From assembly GCA_034387635.1 (NCBI GenBank), contig JAOANU010000015.1, positions 496,001 to 560,000 of the forward strand: a DNA stretch of 64,000 bases, in the 5' to 3' direction. Below are positions 15,693 through 26,066 of the stretch, in pieces; within the stretch, counting starts at the first letter, position 1, and each line of letters starts with the position of its first letter. Source of the DNA: Rhodosporidiobolus odoratus (taxonomy: Eukaryota > Basidiomycota > Microbotryomycetes > Sporidiobolales > Sporidiobolaceae). The position numbers and the translations under genes were made by a program. A model generated the notes under the pieces. That model had not been told where the DNA came from, ran no database searches, and worked only from the letters and a program-made list of their open reading frames with translations.

Positions 15693-18600
15693 ATGACGAC
15701 TCCACCTCACTCTGGTCCAGCCTGGACTCGCACCACCAAACCATCCCGACCTCCCAACTCTGCCTCCCCTTCACCTTACTCTCATTCGTCATCCTCGTCC
15801 CTTTCCTTACAAGCCAGCACCTCCACCCTCAGCCTCGATCACTCACCTCAACCCCATCCACCTTACCTCACTCATGTCCACCTTCATCACGGAAGACCCA
15901 CCCTCGTTGCCCCCGACAACCTTGGCACGAGGAGACTTGCTGGCACGGTCGACCCTCCCTCGGCTAGGTACGATGCCCGAGGCGGCACAGGCGTCACGGG
16001 AGTCAACGTCCAAGGCGGAGCTGCTCCAGCGGCGGATTCGGCAATTGGAACAGGAACGGCCAAAAGAAAAAAAGTCAAGAAAAAGGTCAAGGACGAGCAG
16101 AGGGAAAGGGAGAAGAGGGAGAGGGAGATGAGGGAAGCAGAGGTTAGGGACGCTGTCTTCAACGTTGGAAGGGGAGGAGGGAGTCCGCTGCCGCCTACTC
16201 CGGAAGCCAGTGAGGAGCCAGACCCAATGGGAATGAGGAGGACAGAGAACGCTGGCAGTGGAGGCTTGCAAGTTCCTGCCGTCGAGGGCGAGCGACGGAG
16301 GCGGAGTAGGGAACGGAGGCCGAGGCCTGATGCGACTAGAAGGAGTGAAGGAGCATCGCAGCGTAAGGGTCTTCTCTCTTCTTCCCAGTCGCGAAGGAAG
16401 CTACAGCTCCTTCTCACCTGTGAACCTGCAGCTTCGGCATCTACACGACCTTCGCGCTCACCTCGCCCTCCGATAGCTTCGCCTTCACCTCAGCTTCCTC
16501 CCTCGACCACCTCCGCATCCCGACCTTCTCAACCTTCTTCTGCACAACCTCCAATATCAGCCCAACCCTCCCGACCCACTCCGAGAACTTCGCGACGTCC
16601 CCCTGCACCATCGCCCCCGCTCCCGCAAGCCCTCTCGCAGTCGCAATCCGCCCCGATCCTCCCACCCCTCAACTTCTCGCCCTCTCTCGCAGCCGATGCA
16701 GATCAAGACGAAACCCTCGATGCGCATCTCTCGCTCGGCTTACTCGATCCGTCCATGCTACTTATGAGTCCTCCGCCAGCTTACGTGGCACCTCCACCTG
16801 CTTCGAGAGCTGGCGGGTGCGCAAGTGGACGAGGGAGTGCGAGCAGGGAAGCGAGCCCTCCAGCGCTGTCATTAGGTGCAGCACTGACTTCACTGTCTAC
16901 GCCTGCGGCCGCTGGCGGAAGGCAGGCGGGGAGTCTCCCAGGCGCTCAGATCGGCCGAAGCGGTACAATGAGTTATATCCGTCCACCGCCCACGCCTCCC
17001 CCAGAACCTCCTTCGAGCCTCCCCAATCTTGCATGTTCGCCTCCTGCAGCTTTGCCTTCGGCTACAAACGAAGGTCTACCTCAAACCGCTTCGACCCCGC
17101 CTTTCCCTCCACCGCCATCTTTCCCCAATGTCACATCACAACACCCCGACCAACCCCGAGCTGCTGGATCTTCTTCCACGCCGCTTCCTGCTACGACTGC
17201 GTCTCCCCTACCCACCTCTTCTCGCCCTCTCGACCCCTCCGACCCAATCTCGGACTCGTCCTCCTCCTCCTCCGGAGACTCTTCAGGAGAAGAAGGAGAA
17301 GAGGAGTTCGCTTCCCCGTCTGACCCACTCGTCCTAGCCTGGGAAGCCGATCGATCTGCGGGGATTTGGTCATTAGATCAGAGGATTGAGAGGGATTTGG
17401 CTCGCCGACGTGCGGCTGCGGCCACTGCAGTCGAAGGCAATTCTTCGGCGGCCAAGTCTGAGTCTGTGCATCCGACTGCGACACGTTCAGACGACGTGAG
17501 GGCTACGTCGGCTGCGCGGGTCGAGCAGGATCAAGGAGCAGCAGAAGCCGCTGCTGATGATGAAGACGAAGATGACCCAGCCGGGCTTGAAGACCTTCGT
17601 CAACGAATCCTCCGCGCCGAACGATCCAACAATTCTAGAGGAGTCGTCAGAGCCCTCTCCCTCCACGCTACAAAATCCATCTCGGCAAGCGCTCGCAGGC
17701 GGTCAACCCGCGTCGGATCCGTCCTGTCGCCTATTCCTCCTTTGCCTCCCTCCTCCTTAGCGGCGGCGCGTGGTTCCATACGAACAGGCACGGGGATGGC
17801 AAGTACCGCGGGCGTAGGGGATGTCAGGGAGGCGGCGAGACGAGCTCGGGAGAGGGCGTTGGCTAGGTTGGAAGGGAGGAGGTTGTCGAGGGTTGGGTCG
17901 GGGTCGGTGCTCGATGTGGCGCAGGAGGAGGAAGGGGAAGGACAAGGCGACGCACCCGCGCCCACGCTACCGTCGCGCTCGGCAATTGAAGCGAGGACGC
18001 CCGCAACGACCTCGACCTCCACTCAGGCTGCAGGGGTAGGAACGACAGGTGTGGTACCGACGGCAGAGGAAGAAGAAGAGGAAGATGAGGATGATTCGAA
18101 TGCGCCTGCCAGGCCGGCGAGGTCGGTCAGTCTGAGCGGGCATCGATTGCTTGCTGAGGCGGCAGAGCGGCGGATGCTCGCTGCACGCGCTGCACGACAA
18201 AGGGTGGAGGAAGCTTCGGCCGTTTCCGTGTCAACTGTCGTCGAGGAAGACGGGGAGAGTCAGAGTGATCAGCAACAGCAGCGGGAGGTGGATCAACCAG
18301 AAGTACCGAAGGAGGAACTACGCAGCGATACATACGGTCGCCTTTTCCCGACTTCTTCGTCTACCGGACTCTTCGGCTCTAGGCCCTCGCCTTCCCCATT
18401 ACCCGCTATTGCTTCCTCCTCCACACCACAGCCGTCATCGGCTTCGTCCGCTACTAAGCCGCGCCCGCCGCCACCACCGCCCTCTCGACCGTCTTCTGCT
18501 GTCCTCTCCGCTCGACCATCCTCTCCCACTCCTTCCTCGCACTCTACATCTCCTCTCCCGTCTTCCTCAACGAGCCTAGCTCGCACCTCCTCCCTCCGTC

Positions 18601-20041
18601 GAGCCCCTCCTCCACCTCCCGCTAACGCCGCAGCGATCCTCGCAGCCCGTCGAACTTCATTGCGATCCGCTTCTACTCCTTCCGCTGCGACCCCTCCGTC
18701 TTCTGCGCCAGCTCCTTCTGCTTCGTCGCCTCTCTCGGCCTCATCTTCTCCTCCTATCGCTGGAGAGAACAGCCGAAGGCGTCCGCTACCGACCCCGCCC
18801 TCCCAACCCGGCCAAGGCAGAGTAGACGCTTTCACTGCGCTACGGGCCGCGAGAGCTCTCAACCCGGTTACGCCAACGCCGGCGGTCTCTCCATCTCCTT
18901 CTCTAGCTTCTGCTGCTGCGCCGCAGACAGGGCAGACAGCAGAAATGGAGCAGTCACAGCGAGTCGCGCATCCTGGTCCGCCGTTGCCGAGACGACCGCT
19001 TTCGATGCGACGACCTCCTTCTGCACCACAGCCTCAGCCTCATCCCGCTACGCCGTATACACCATCTGTCCCGGGCTCGGTCCCTCCTCAGCAGTCAGGG
19101 GAAGCAGCAGCCCCTACTGCAGTGGCGGAAGAAGAAGAACCGCTTACGATGTATACGGAGCTAGATCTTTTGCTAGCCAGGCTCGAGGCGAGGGAGGAAG
19201 AAAGGGATAGGGAACGGAGTCGAGCTACTGATAACACAGGCGTAGAGGGAGAAGGCGCTCAGCAGGAGGGTGCAGCGGGAGAGGAAGCGGGTCAGGGTGG
19301 TGGGGATTATGATGTGCGCATCGCTTCTTTCTGTTGTTTTTGGACGTGTCCCTGCGCATCCAGAGCTTCAGGTCGGCTGAGCTATTGCTCGCCGTGGCGC
19401 CCTTCTTTCGCTGACCGTGTTCCATTCTGCAGGATCTTCTTCTCCTCACTTCTGTCCTCGGCTCCGCCCTTCCCGCCGGTGCAACTCCAGCCGAACTTTC
19501 AGAGCTGATGGTCGCACCGGTAGAGTGCGAGCGGAGGCGAGTGACCAAGAGTGGAAAGGTGAAAAGCAAGTTGAGCGTGGTTGGAGTCAGATGTGTGGAT
19601 TGCGCCGTACGTTGCCTCGATGTCCTCCCCTTTCTTCGTCCGCAGCCGAAACGCTCTGTCACGGATCGAGCGGGTGGAAGAAAGAATTGGCATGGGGAAA
19701 CCGGCCTGACCCCTTGTTCCGTACCATACAATGCATGCAGATCTGCCTAGCCCGCTTCAAGGTTTCTCAGCAAGCCGTTGTCCTCCCCGAGTGCCTTCAC
19801 ATGTACGTAGCCCCATTATGTCTGTCATCTCTGGCCTTTACTGACGTCCTTGCTCTCAACCGGTCCGCCCCGCCGCTTGCGCTTCTTCGCATCTCCCGAC
19901 CGTTGTGACATCTTTCGCCCTCCCTCCAGCTTCCACGACCACTGTATCCGCTCTTGGTTCCGACTCTCTCGAGCATGTCCCGTCTGTCGAGCAGAGGTAT
20001 TCCCTCCGCCCTCTGCACCGCAAGAGGACCTCCTTCAATAA
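15693..20041 (+). CDS. Large disordered RING-H2 protein, probable E3 ubiquitin ligase
   Basis: One long exon (15,693 to about 19,314) is followed by three short ones. The first 1,200 residues are low-complexity: Ser/Pro/Ala-rich, with a KRKKVKKKVKDEQ basic block near residue 125, acidic runs and polyproline. A helical stretch (MYTELDLLLARLEAREEERD) precedes DLLLLTSVLGSALPAGAT. Three introns then build a RING-H2 domain at the extreme C-terminus: CAICLARF, PECLH, FHDHCIRSWF, CPVCR, giving the C3H2C3 set. The TAA is at 20,039-20,041. RING-H2 domains recruit E2 enzymes, so ubiquitin ligase activity is expected; the substrate is unknown. A possible additional intron near 16,362-16,430 (GTAAGG to CTGCAG) would remove a short stretch. 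I do not recognise a named ortholog. Confidence 0.8.
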
Positions 20042-20307
20042 TTCTTCTTATCCCTCTCACCCCGCTTCTACCACCCGCCTCTCGTCGTTTTGTCTTTTGT
20101 CGTGGAACAAGTGTAGCAGCCTTACTGTACAGAAGCACGCATCGTATCGATTCTGCCCAACTGACCTGAGTCGGCCGCGGTCTCGTCGTCCCGCGCACAG
20201 CTGCTTAAGCGATTTTGTCGCCCCCTCCGGCTCTGAATCACCATGAAATGCAGCTGCAGAGACAGGCAAGTTTTTGACAGTGGTCTTTGCACCCCATCTC
20301 AGAGGAA

Positions 20308-22805
20308 TTAGAAACTCCACAACCTAGCCACCAAATCCACCGGACTAACCTCCTCCTCCTCCTCCCTGACCAAATCCTCCCCGTCCTCACCCACTCCTGT
20401 AACCTTCTTGACCTTGACAAAGGCTTTCTCCCTTGGTGCACCACCGTTCGAAGAGCCGGGAGCGGGAAAGAACGAGTCGGCGATGGGTTGTCGGGAGGGG
20501 ACGGGGGCGAGGGCCGGGGCGCGGTTGGTGATTCGGCGGGAGAGTTCGGTTTGGAGGAGCTACCCGACGAGAAAAGGAAGCGCGCAGGAGTGAACAGGTG
20601 AGGAGGGGGAGGGTGAAAGTTGCGGTGAGAGTGCAGGATAGACGGGAAAGAGTTGGAAAAACACAAAGGGCAAAAGGCCGTAAGCTACGGCAGAGTTGAC
20701 AGGTGGAGAGAGATGAGAAAGAAACATACAGTAGCATACGAGTGATCCAAAAAGTCCTCCAACGCATAACTCTGCTTGTTCATCACCTCACTGAACACCT
20801 TTGCTAACCCGCTCACACTTGCAAGGTAGTGCTTTTGCAGCGCTGCGATTTCCCACAGGGAGGAGTCAAGAGCATGGGTTTCGGTAGGATCCGGTTCGCG
20901 GGCGTCAAACGGATCTGCGTAGGGTGCTAGAAATCAGTCGAGAGAAGCGAGGTTAACTTGGCGGAAGTCGTACCATTTGACCAGTCGTAATCGTCTCCTT
21001 CTGTCGAACGATGGATGAGAGCCATGCAAGCCGGGTGCCGTTTCAGCAGGTTGTAGACAAACGGTACGACGGTGACGATAGCAGCGGGCGAAGCTGCGAG
21101 AGCTAAGCGAGAGAGACGCTTGATGAAGGAGGCGACAAGGGTGGAGGGGATGTGACTGTGAATGAGGTTCGATGAAGGTCAGATACAAGGAAGAATCAGT
21201 GCAAGGCGAAAACGAGCATACGAAGACGTCATGAAGATATCCAGAAGACGGAAGAATCGGGGGCGGTAGCGGACGTGGAGGACTGATCGGTCGAGGAGAG
21301 AGTAGAGTTTGGTGTAGAAGTCGGGGTACTCCCTATTGACGATGAATGATCAACTTTGATCCGGAAAGTGCAAGCGAGAAAGGAGACAGAACGCACAGTC
21401 CATGTTTGGTAATAAGAGTAAACAAGCCGTTCAACGCCAAGATACCGACCGTACCACCAACATCCGCACAATCCACCAACCAATCCATCAACCTCCGCGG
21501 TTCCGTCACGTGAGGCAGAACTTGCCGATGCAGCATGATCAACACCCGCTTGCTCTCCGCCTCCTGAATAGGCAACGCAAGGATAGCTAGCCAACAATCC
21601 TGGAACACCCTTCGATGTGCGACCAGCGATAAGAGGACGGGTAAGGATTTCTTCCGCTGAGCAGCGGAGAGCTGCTGCACCGTGTCTGGTTCTTCCTCCG
21701 ACTCCGAGGACGAGTCGAACACTCCTGTTGAGCCGTCTGCGCGAGGATCGTCTTCGAGCTTGCGCTTCTTAGGGTTGGTGAGGGAGGACTTGGCAGAAGG
21801 AGTGGAGCAGAACCATTCGTTCAGCTCAGAGGCGACAGTCGGCACGGTGTTAAGCGACTCAAGGAGGGTGATCGTGTTGGAAATGATGTGCGGGTGAATC
21901 GGGGCGGGAGGCGTAGAAGCTTTACGGGACGAGGCCGAGCGGGGTTGGGAGGAAAGGATGGCACTGCGGATAAGCCAGTCAGGAAGTTGAGCCAATGCAA
22001 TCGAGTGGACGCAGACGCACGCTGCTTCTTTGAGTGTGTAGTACCGCACATCGTCGTAGCGATCCCACCATTTCTTCCATTCCTCCAATACATCCTCTCG
22101 TAGCTCCACGTTCGGCTGCGGGGCGAGGATACCTCGTACGATATGGACGAAGGTGGTCTGAGCGAAACGGGCATGCTTCGCTGGGTGCAAGGAAGTGAGG
22201 AAGAGGGATTCCGTTCGAACGAGCGACATAAGGGCGTTCAAGGCGGAGAGCTGGATGATAGGAAGAAAATGATCAGGTCACGCTCGTCCTCGCTGCTCGC
22301 AGTGACAGATGGAAGAGAGCAAGCTCACCCGGACGCTACTGTCCCAGTGTCCGCCGACCACATCTGCGGTCCGGCTCAGATACTCTTCCCACCTCGCTTT
22401 GAGCCATTCCCTAACCTTCAGCACGCTCTCGTCCTCCTTGGCGACCTCTTTGCGCCCGTCCGCGGTGTCCACCTTGACCCGCTTGGCCGTCTTGAGAGTG
22501 CCGTGCAACCTGCCCTGCTTGATGAGAGCCTCGAAGATCCCCTTCAAGGTGTGCAACGCCGTGTGGACCTCATGCCGATTCCGCTCGCGATCCTTGTTGG
22601 GCGCGTCGTCGGATACAGACAGTGAGGTTGACCGGTAAAGGTCGACCAGATCCGCTAGAGGGTTGAGAGAAGCGGAAGCTGGTGCTGAAGGGGGAAGTTG
22701 AGCAGCGAGATGGGAGATGCGCGTCGCAGTTGATTCGGCTTGAGGCTGCTTGCTGGTCGTTGCTTGAGGCTTCTTCTGCTGGGCTGGTAGTGATTTGACT
22801 CCCAT
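20308..22805 (-). CDS. NOC4: Noc4 (Utp19) ribosome biogenesis factor
   Basis: Nucleolar CBF/Mak21-family protein that works with Nop14 in 40S subunit maturation and export. Six exons give about 690 residues. It starts at MGVKSLPAQQKK (22,805) and has helical repeats throughout. The diagnostic CBF block spans two introns: GILALNGLFTLITKHGL, EYPDFYTKLYSLLDRSVLH, RPRFFRLLDIFMTSSHIPST, SFIKRLSRLALAASPAAIV and FVYNLLKRHPACM. The C-terminus LLQTELSRRITNRAPAL, an acidic run and DLVARLWSF end at the TAA at 20,308-20,310, matching the usual Noc4 end. An acidic Ser-rich loop (about 21,680-21,730) interrupts the middle. It converges with the RING-H2 gene across about 270 bp. Confidence 0.92.
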
Positions 22806-23038
22806 CTTGATGTGTAGAGCAGGGATCAGCACTGAGGGGGAGGTTAAGCTCAAGATCAACAGGTTGGATCGTTCCGCCAGCGCACTGCTAGTCTAGTGCG
22901 CTCATTGACTACAGCACAGCGTCGCAATACCTCATGAACGATTCCCTGCCGAGTTCGACCATCCCCTGTTGCGTCCTCGCTGTTCCTTCTTGCTCACCGC
23001 GGTCCTCGACGCTCCCTTATCCACCTTGACGCGCCGCG

Positions 23039-23850
23039 ATGAGCACCGGAAATGCCACGCCCTGCTGTGTCTGCGGGACACTCACACTTCAGAAGAAATC
23101 GCGGGAATTTCCGACCTTGGATTCTGCTCTCCGGATTGGCAAAAAAAGGTGCGTGGCTGATCGTGCGTTCGAGGCCTCCCGCAATCCGCTAAGTCTGGCT
23201 CTGCAGATCTGGTCCGTCCACAAGCGCGTCTGTGGCAAGCCCGTTTTTCAGGCGCCGCAATTGATCGCTGCTGAAACTGCAACTTATGCCAAGTCGATCG
23301 CTGGAAAGGGCGTCTTGCCTGTGGCCAACCCACCTCTCAGCTTGGCTACCATGCTAACGCGGTACATCCGCAAGCCGGAAGGCAGTCAGGATGTCAGTCT
23401 CTTTCTCCCTTGCAAGTCTTTTCTCACCTGGGTGTGACCTGACGAACCCCCCAAAACACAGGATATAGTTGATACCCTCACTGAAGGCTCGCCACCTCTG
23501 TCAGATCGACTAGAAGAAGACTACGCCTTACTGCTCGTCCGGCGCTGTGCCTTGTTCTGCAAAGCCACCAGATGACCTGTCGAACCCGCCCCTCCCAACC
23601 CCGATTCTCTCCCTCTACTGCACACATACCCTGACACAATTTCTCCTGTCGTCCTTGAGGACGCAGAGCTTTCAAAGGGTCCAAGATCGTGCAGCTTGCA
23701 GCTTGGTTCGATACCAATTCGAGCATGCTCACTTTCGGACTGCATGTCGACATCAGGTTCGACTTCGATCTTCTGGACAATCACGCAACAATACTTGACG
23801 TGCAAGTGAAGAAGGACGAGCCTGTCGAGGACGTTGCACAAGTCCGCTGA
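23039..23850 (+). pseudogene. MYND-finger family gene, probably decayed (copy 2)
   Basis: It begins with ATPCCVCG at 23,039, but the frame then breaks. The expected finger continuation (GISDLGFCSPDWQKK) is in a different frame and lacks the second CxxC pair. Normal introns follow: after QKK (donor GTGCGT, acceptor CTCTGCAG) to IWSVHKRVCGKP, and after KPEGSQD (donor GTCAGT) to DIVDTLTEGSPP. A TGA at 23,573-23,575 interrupts the next exon, yet the same frame stays open beyond it (PVEPAPPNPDSLPLL). A further frame change near 23,680 is followed by the conserved tail FGLHVDIRFDFDLLDN, ending at 23,850. Three lesions in under 1 kb make an inactive copy likely. The finger is also missing key ligands. 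Homology with copies 1 and 3 is clear at CCVCG, WSVHK and the tail. Confidence 0.65.
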
Positions 23851-23931
23851 AGATCGGGACGGGGTCGCCCAGGGTGTGCCCGTAGCTCCCCCAGCCAACT
23901 CGGTCTTCCCTACCGGTCTAATCTTTCTAAT

Positions 23932-24839
23932 CTACACGTTCGTTGGCTCCTGTAAAAAGTCTCCCACTGCGTCCTCGACTTCTGCTGGAGTGAGTTGCAG
24001 TAATGGTGAAGCGAGGAAAGCCCGCAAGTCCTGCTCAACCTTGACGAACCACGCCTCCGTTTCCTCTAATAACGCCTTGTCTTCCCCGGCGTTCTGCATA
24101 ACGTGGTGGATGGTCGAGAAATGGATAAGGCGGGCGTGTAGAGGCGTCCACCAGGCGGACTGAGCTGGTTCGGCCGACCAGAGACCGGGTTTTTGAGTGA
24201 AAAGGGTATAGACGTTAAAGGCGAGGTTGCTGGCGCGGAGGATGGGGATGGGGAGAATGGGCTTGGCGGACGACGTAGAGCAGGAAGCGTGCGCTTCGTG
24301 CTGTCCTAGCTCTGCCGAGCGGGCGGCGACGAGAAGAGGCGCTTGCAGAGCGGTGGGAAGGGGCGAATTAGGGCGAGAGAGGTCGGCGAGGAGGCGCTGC
24401 GGGAGAAGCACCACTCTAAGGTTATGCGAGGCTAGCCAAAGGGGAGGGAAAGCGGAAGAGAGCATACCTCAACGGGAACTCTCGGCAATAATCGGCCAAA
24501 AGAGTCGGAAAGCGATTCGCCAGTCAGAGGATCCTCCTTATGCGCGATCTCCTTGAAGTGCGCTAGCTCGGCTGCGGATACGTCCGGCCAGCAGAAGGGT
24601 ACAGATCGGCCCCCGTGGAACTTCGAGTGAGTGGGCCACACCTGCGAGAGGAAAACCATGAGATGGCGTCGATTGAGAGCCGTGAGCGTACACACCAATA
24701 GCTGATGCTTACGAGAACAGAACGCCATCTCTACACCTTCCTTCTGGCAGGTAGGACAATATTTGCTCGTCTCCCGACCGCACAGAAAGCACGGCAACGC
24801 CGACGTCGCCGAGGGTGTAGATGGTACCGGCGCTGACAT
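23932..24839 (-). CDS. MYND-type zinc-finger protein (intact copy 3)
   Basis: Three exons give about 270 residues. The N-terminal finger reads CFLCGRETSKYCPTCQ, then FCSRKHQLL, intron, VWPTHSKFHG: an MYND-like ligand set in which two of the usual Cys are His. Exon 2 includes CWPDVSAAELAHFKEI, and exon 3 starts near 24,430 (PQRLLADLSRPNSPLP) and is open to the TAG at 23,932-23,934. The body is mostly helical with no second recognisable domain. MYND fingers usually bind short proline-containing peptides. It sits next to two decayed relatives (at 23,039 and 6,778), implying a local expanding and decaying family. The 81-bp gap to the convergent copy 2 is very short. Confidence 0.72.
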
Positions 24840-26066
24840 GTAGACTAAATGGTGCAGACGAGCTGTGTCAGGCGCGAGATCGACGGGGTCGAGAGGGAGA
24901 GAGAGAGATGTATTCCAGCTGCGGCAAAACTACCAAACCCTCGGAACAAGCAGAAGTTGAAAGCGGGAACGACGCGTTGCAATCACCTTCCGTCCCCGTG
25001 CTACGCTAACTACGGGACTAGCAACCCTGTGCCATCCAGGGAAAGAGAACTATGCACCAACCCAATCCATCGCCTGCGTACTGAAACACCCTAACTCACC
25101 AGTGGCGCTGGCACCTATTACACATATTCACCCTCGTCAGCTCTGAGCTCTGTCTGTGGTGAGTCAGACAGGGAAGAAGGGCTCACTGAGAAACAGCAGG
25201 GTGAAAGTTCAGGAGAAGATGGATCGCTCATGCGACGGGTGGTGGAGGCTGTTCAACTGTAGGAGAAGGAAGGAGAATCAAGACCACTTGTTTCTGTCTA
25301 TACAGTAGGAAAGCGGGAACATACACGAGTGTGTCGAGAACGAGACCAGACCGGAGTAATGACAGTGAGGGGCGAGGTACGAGAGGGGAGAAGCTTGCAG
25401 AACGCAACAGGTTAGCTGCCACACAGGGGAAAGACACGGTACGAAGAAGAGCGCACCTCTGATTGGCTCCAACTTGTCTGTCTCCTACTTCCGAGCCCAA
25501 ACGAGGGAGAGAGAGCGGAAGAAAGAGGAGAGAGGAAGAGAGGAGTTGAAAGGAGCAGCGGAAGCGGAGGAAGGAGGGCGGAGAGGTCGGGCGGGTGTAG
25601 GGACGTCTGAAGCGGATCAAAGTGGTGGAAAGAGCGAGAGAGGGGAAAGCAAGTTGAACGCGAGTGAGAGAAAGAAAGGAAAGAAGGAGATTCGCCTCTT
25701 CCCCGCTTCTGCTCGCTCAGGGTGACATCAGCAGCCGCGCAGTGCGCAGCTCGCTCACGGCATCCGCTTCATATGTCCGAGCCGCATGCATTCACTTTCG
25801 CACCTTGACTCCTGTTCAACGTTCAACCGTCCCACTCGGCTCACCCCGCGTTTCCCGTTTGCACTTTTCACCTATGAACGCGGAACCTGAATTGGAGATA
25901 CCGATAAGTCGCCGATAAGTGAAAAGACAGCGCTGTCGAAGCCGGCTTGACTAAGGCCAGAAGGGGCGCGACAGGCTGCATCTACTGCTCAAACTGCGTA
26001 GACGAAGTACAAAGGTCAGTCTTGATCATTCAGTCGAGGTAAGTGAGCATCAGCGGGTCAAGTCGC
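24840..26066. other. Long intergenic region upstream of the MYND gene
   Basis: About 1.2 kb. The plus strand carries a strong purine run at roughly 25,500-25,700, so the minus strand, on which the MYND gene lies, is pyrimidine-rich, as fungal promoters often are. A minus-strand open frame at 25,228-25,620 is biased and without features, so I do not call it. Confidence 0.4.

Noticed and set aside
16258..18862. Several plus- and minus-strand ORFs of 100-190 residues over the RING-H2 gene
   Set aside because: They are shadows of the Ser/Pro/Ala-rich main exon in GC-rich DNA.
25228..25620. 130-residue minus ORF in the long intergenic region
   Set aside because: Composition follows the local pyrimidine bias; no motif or splice context.
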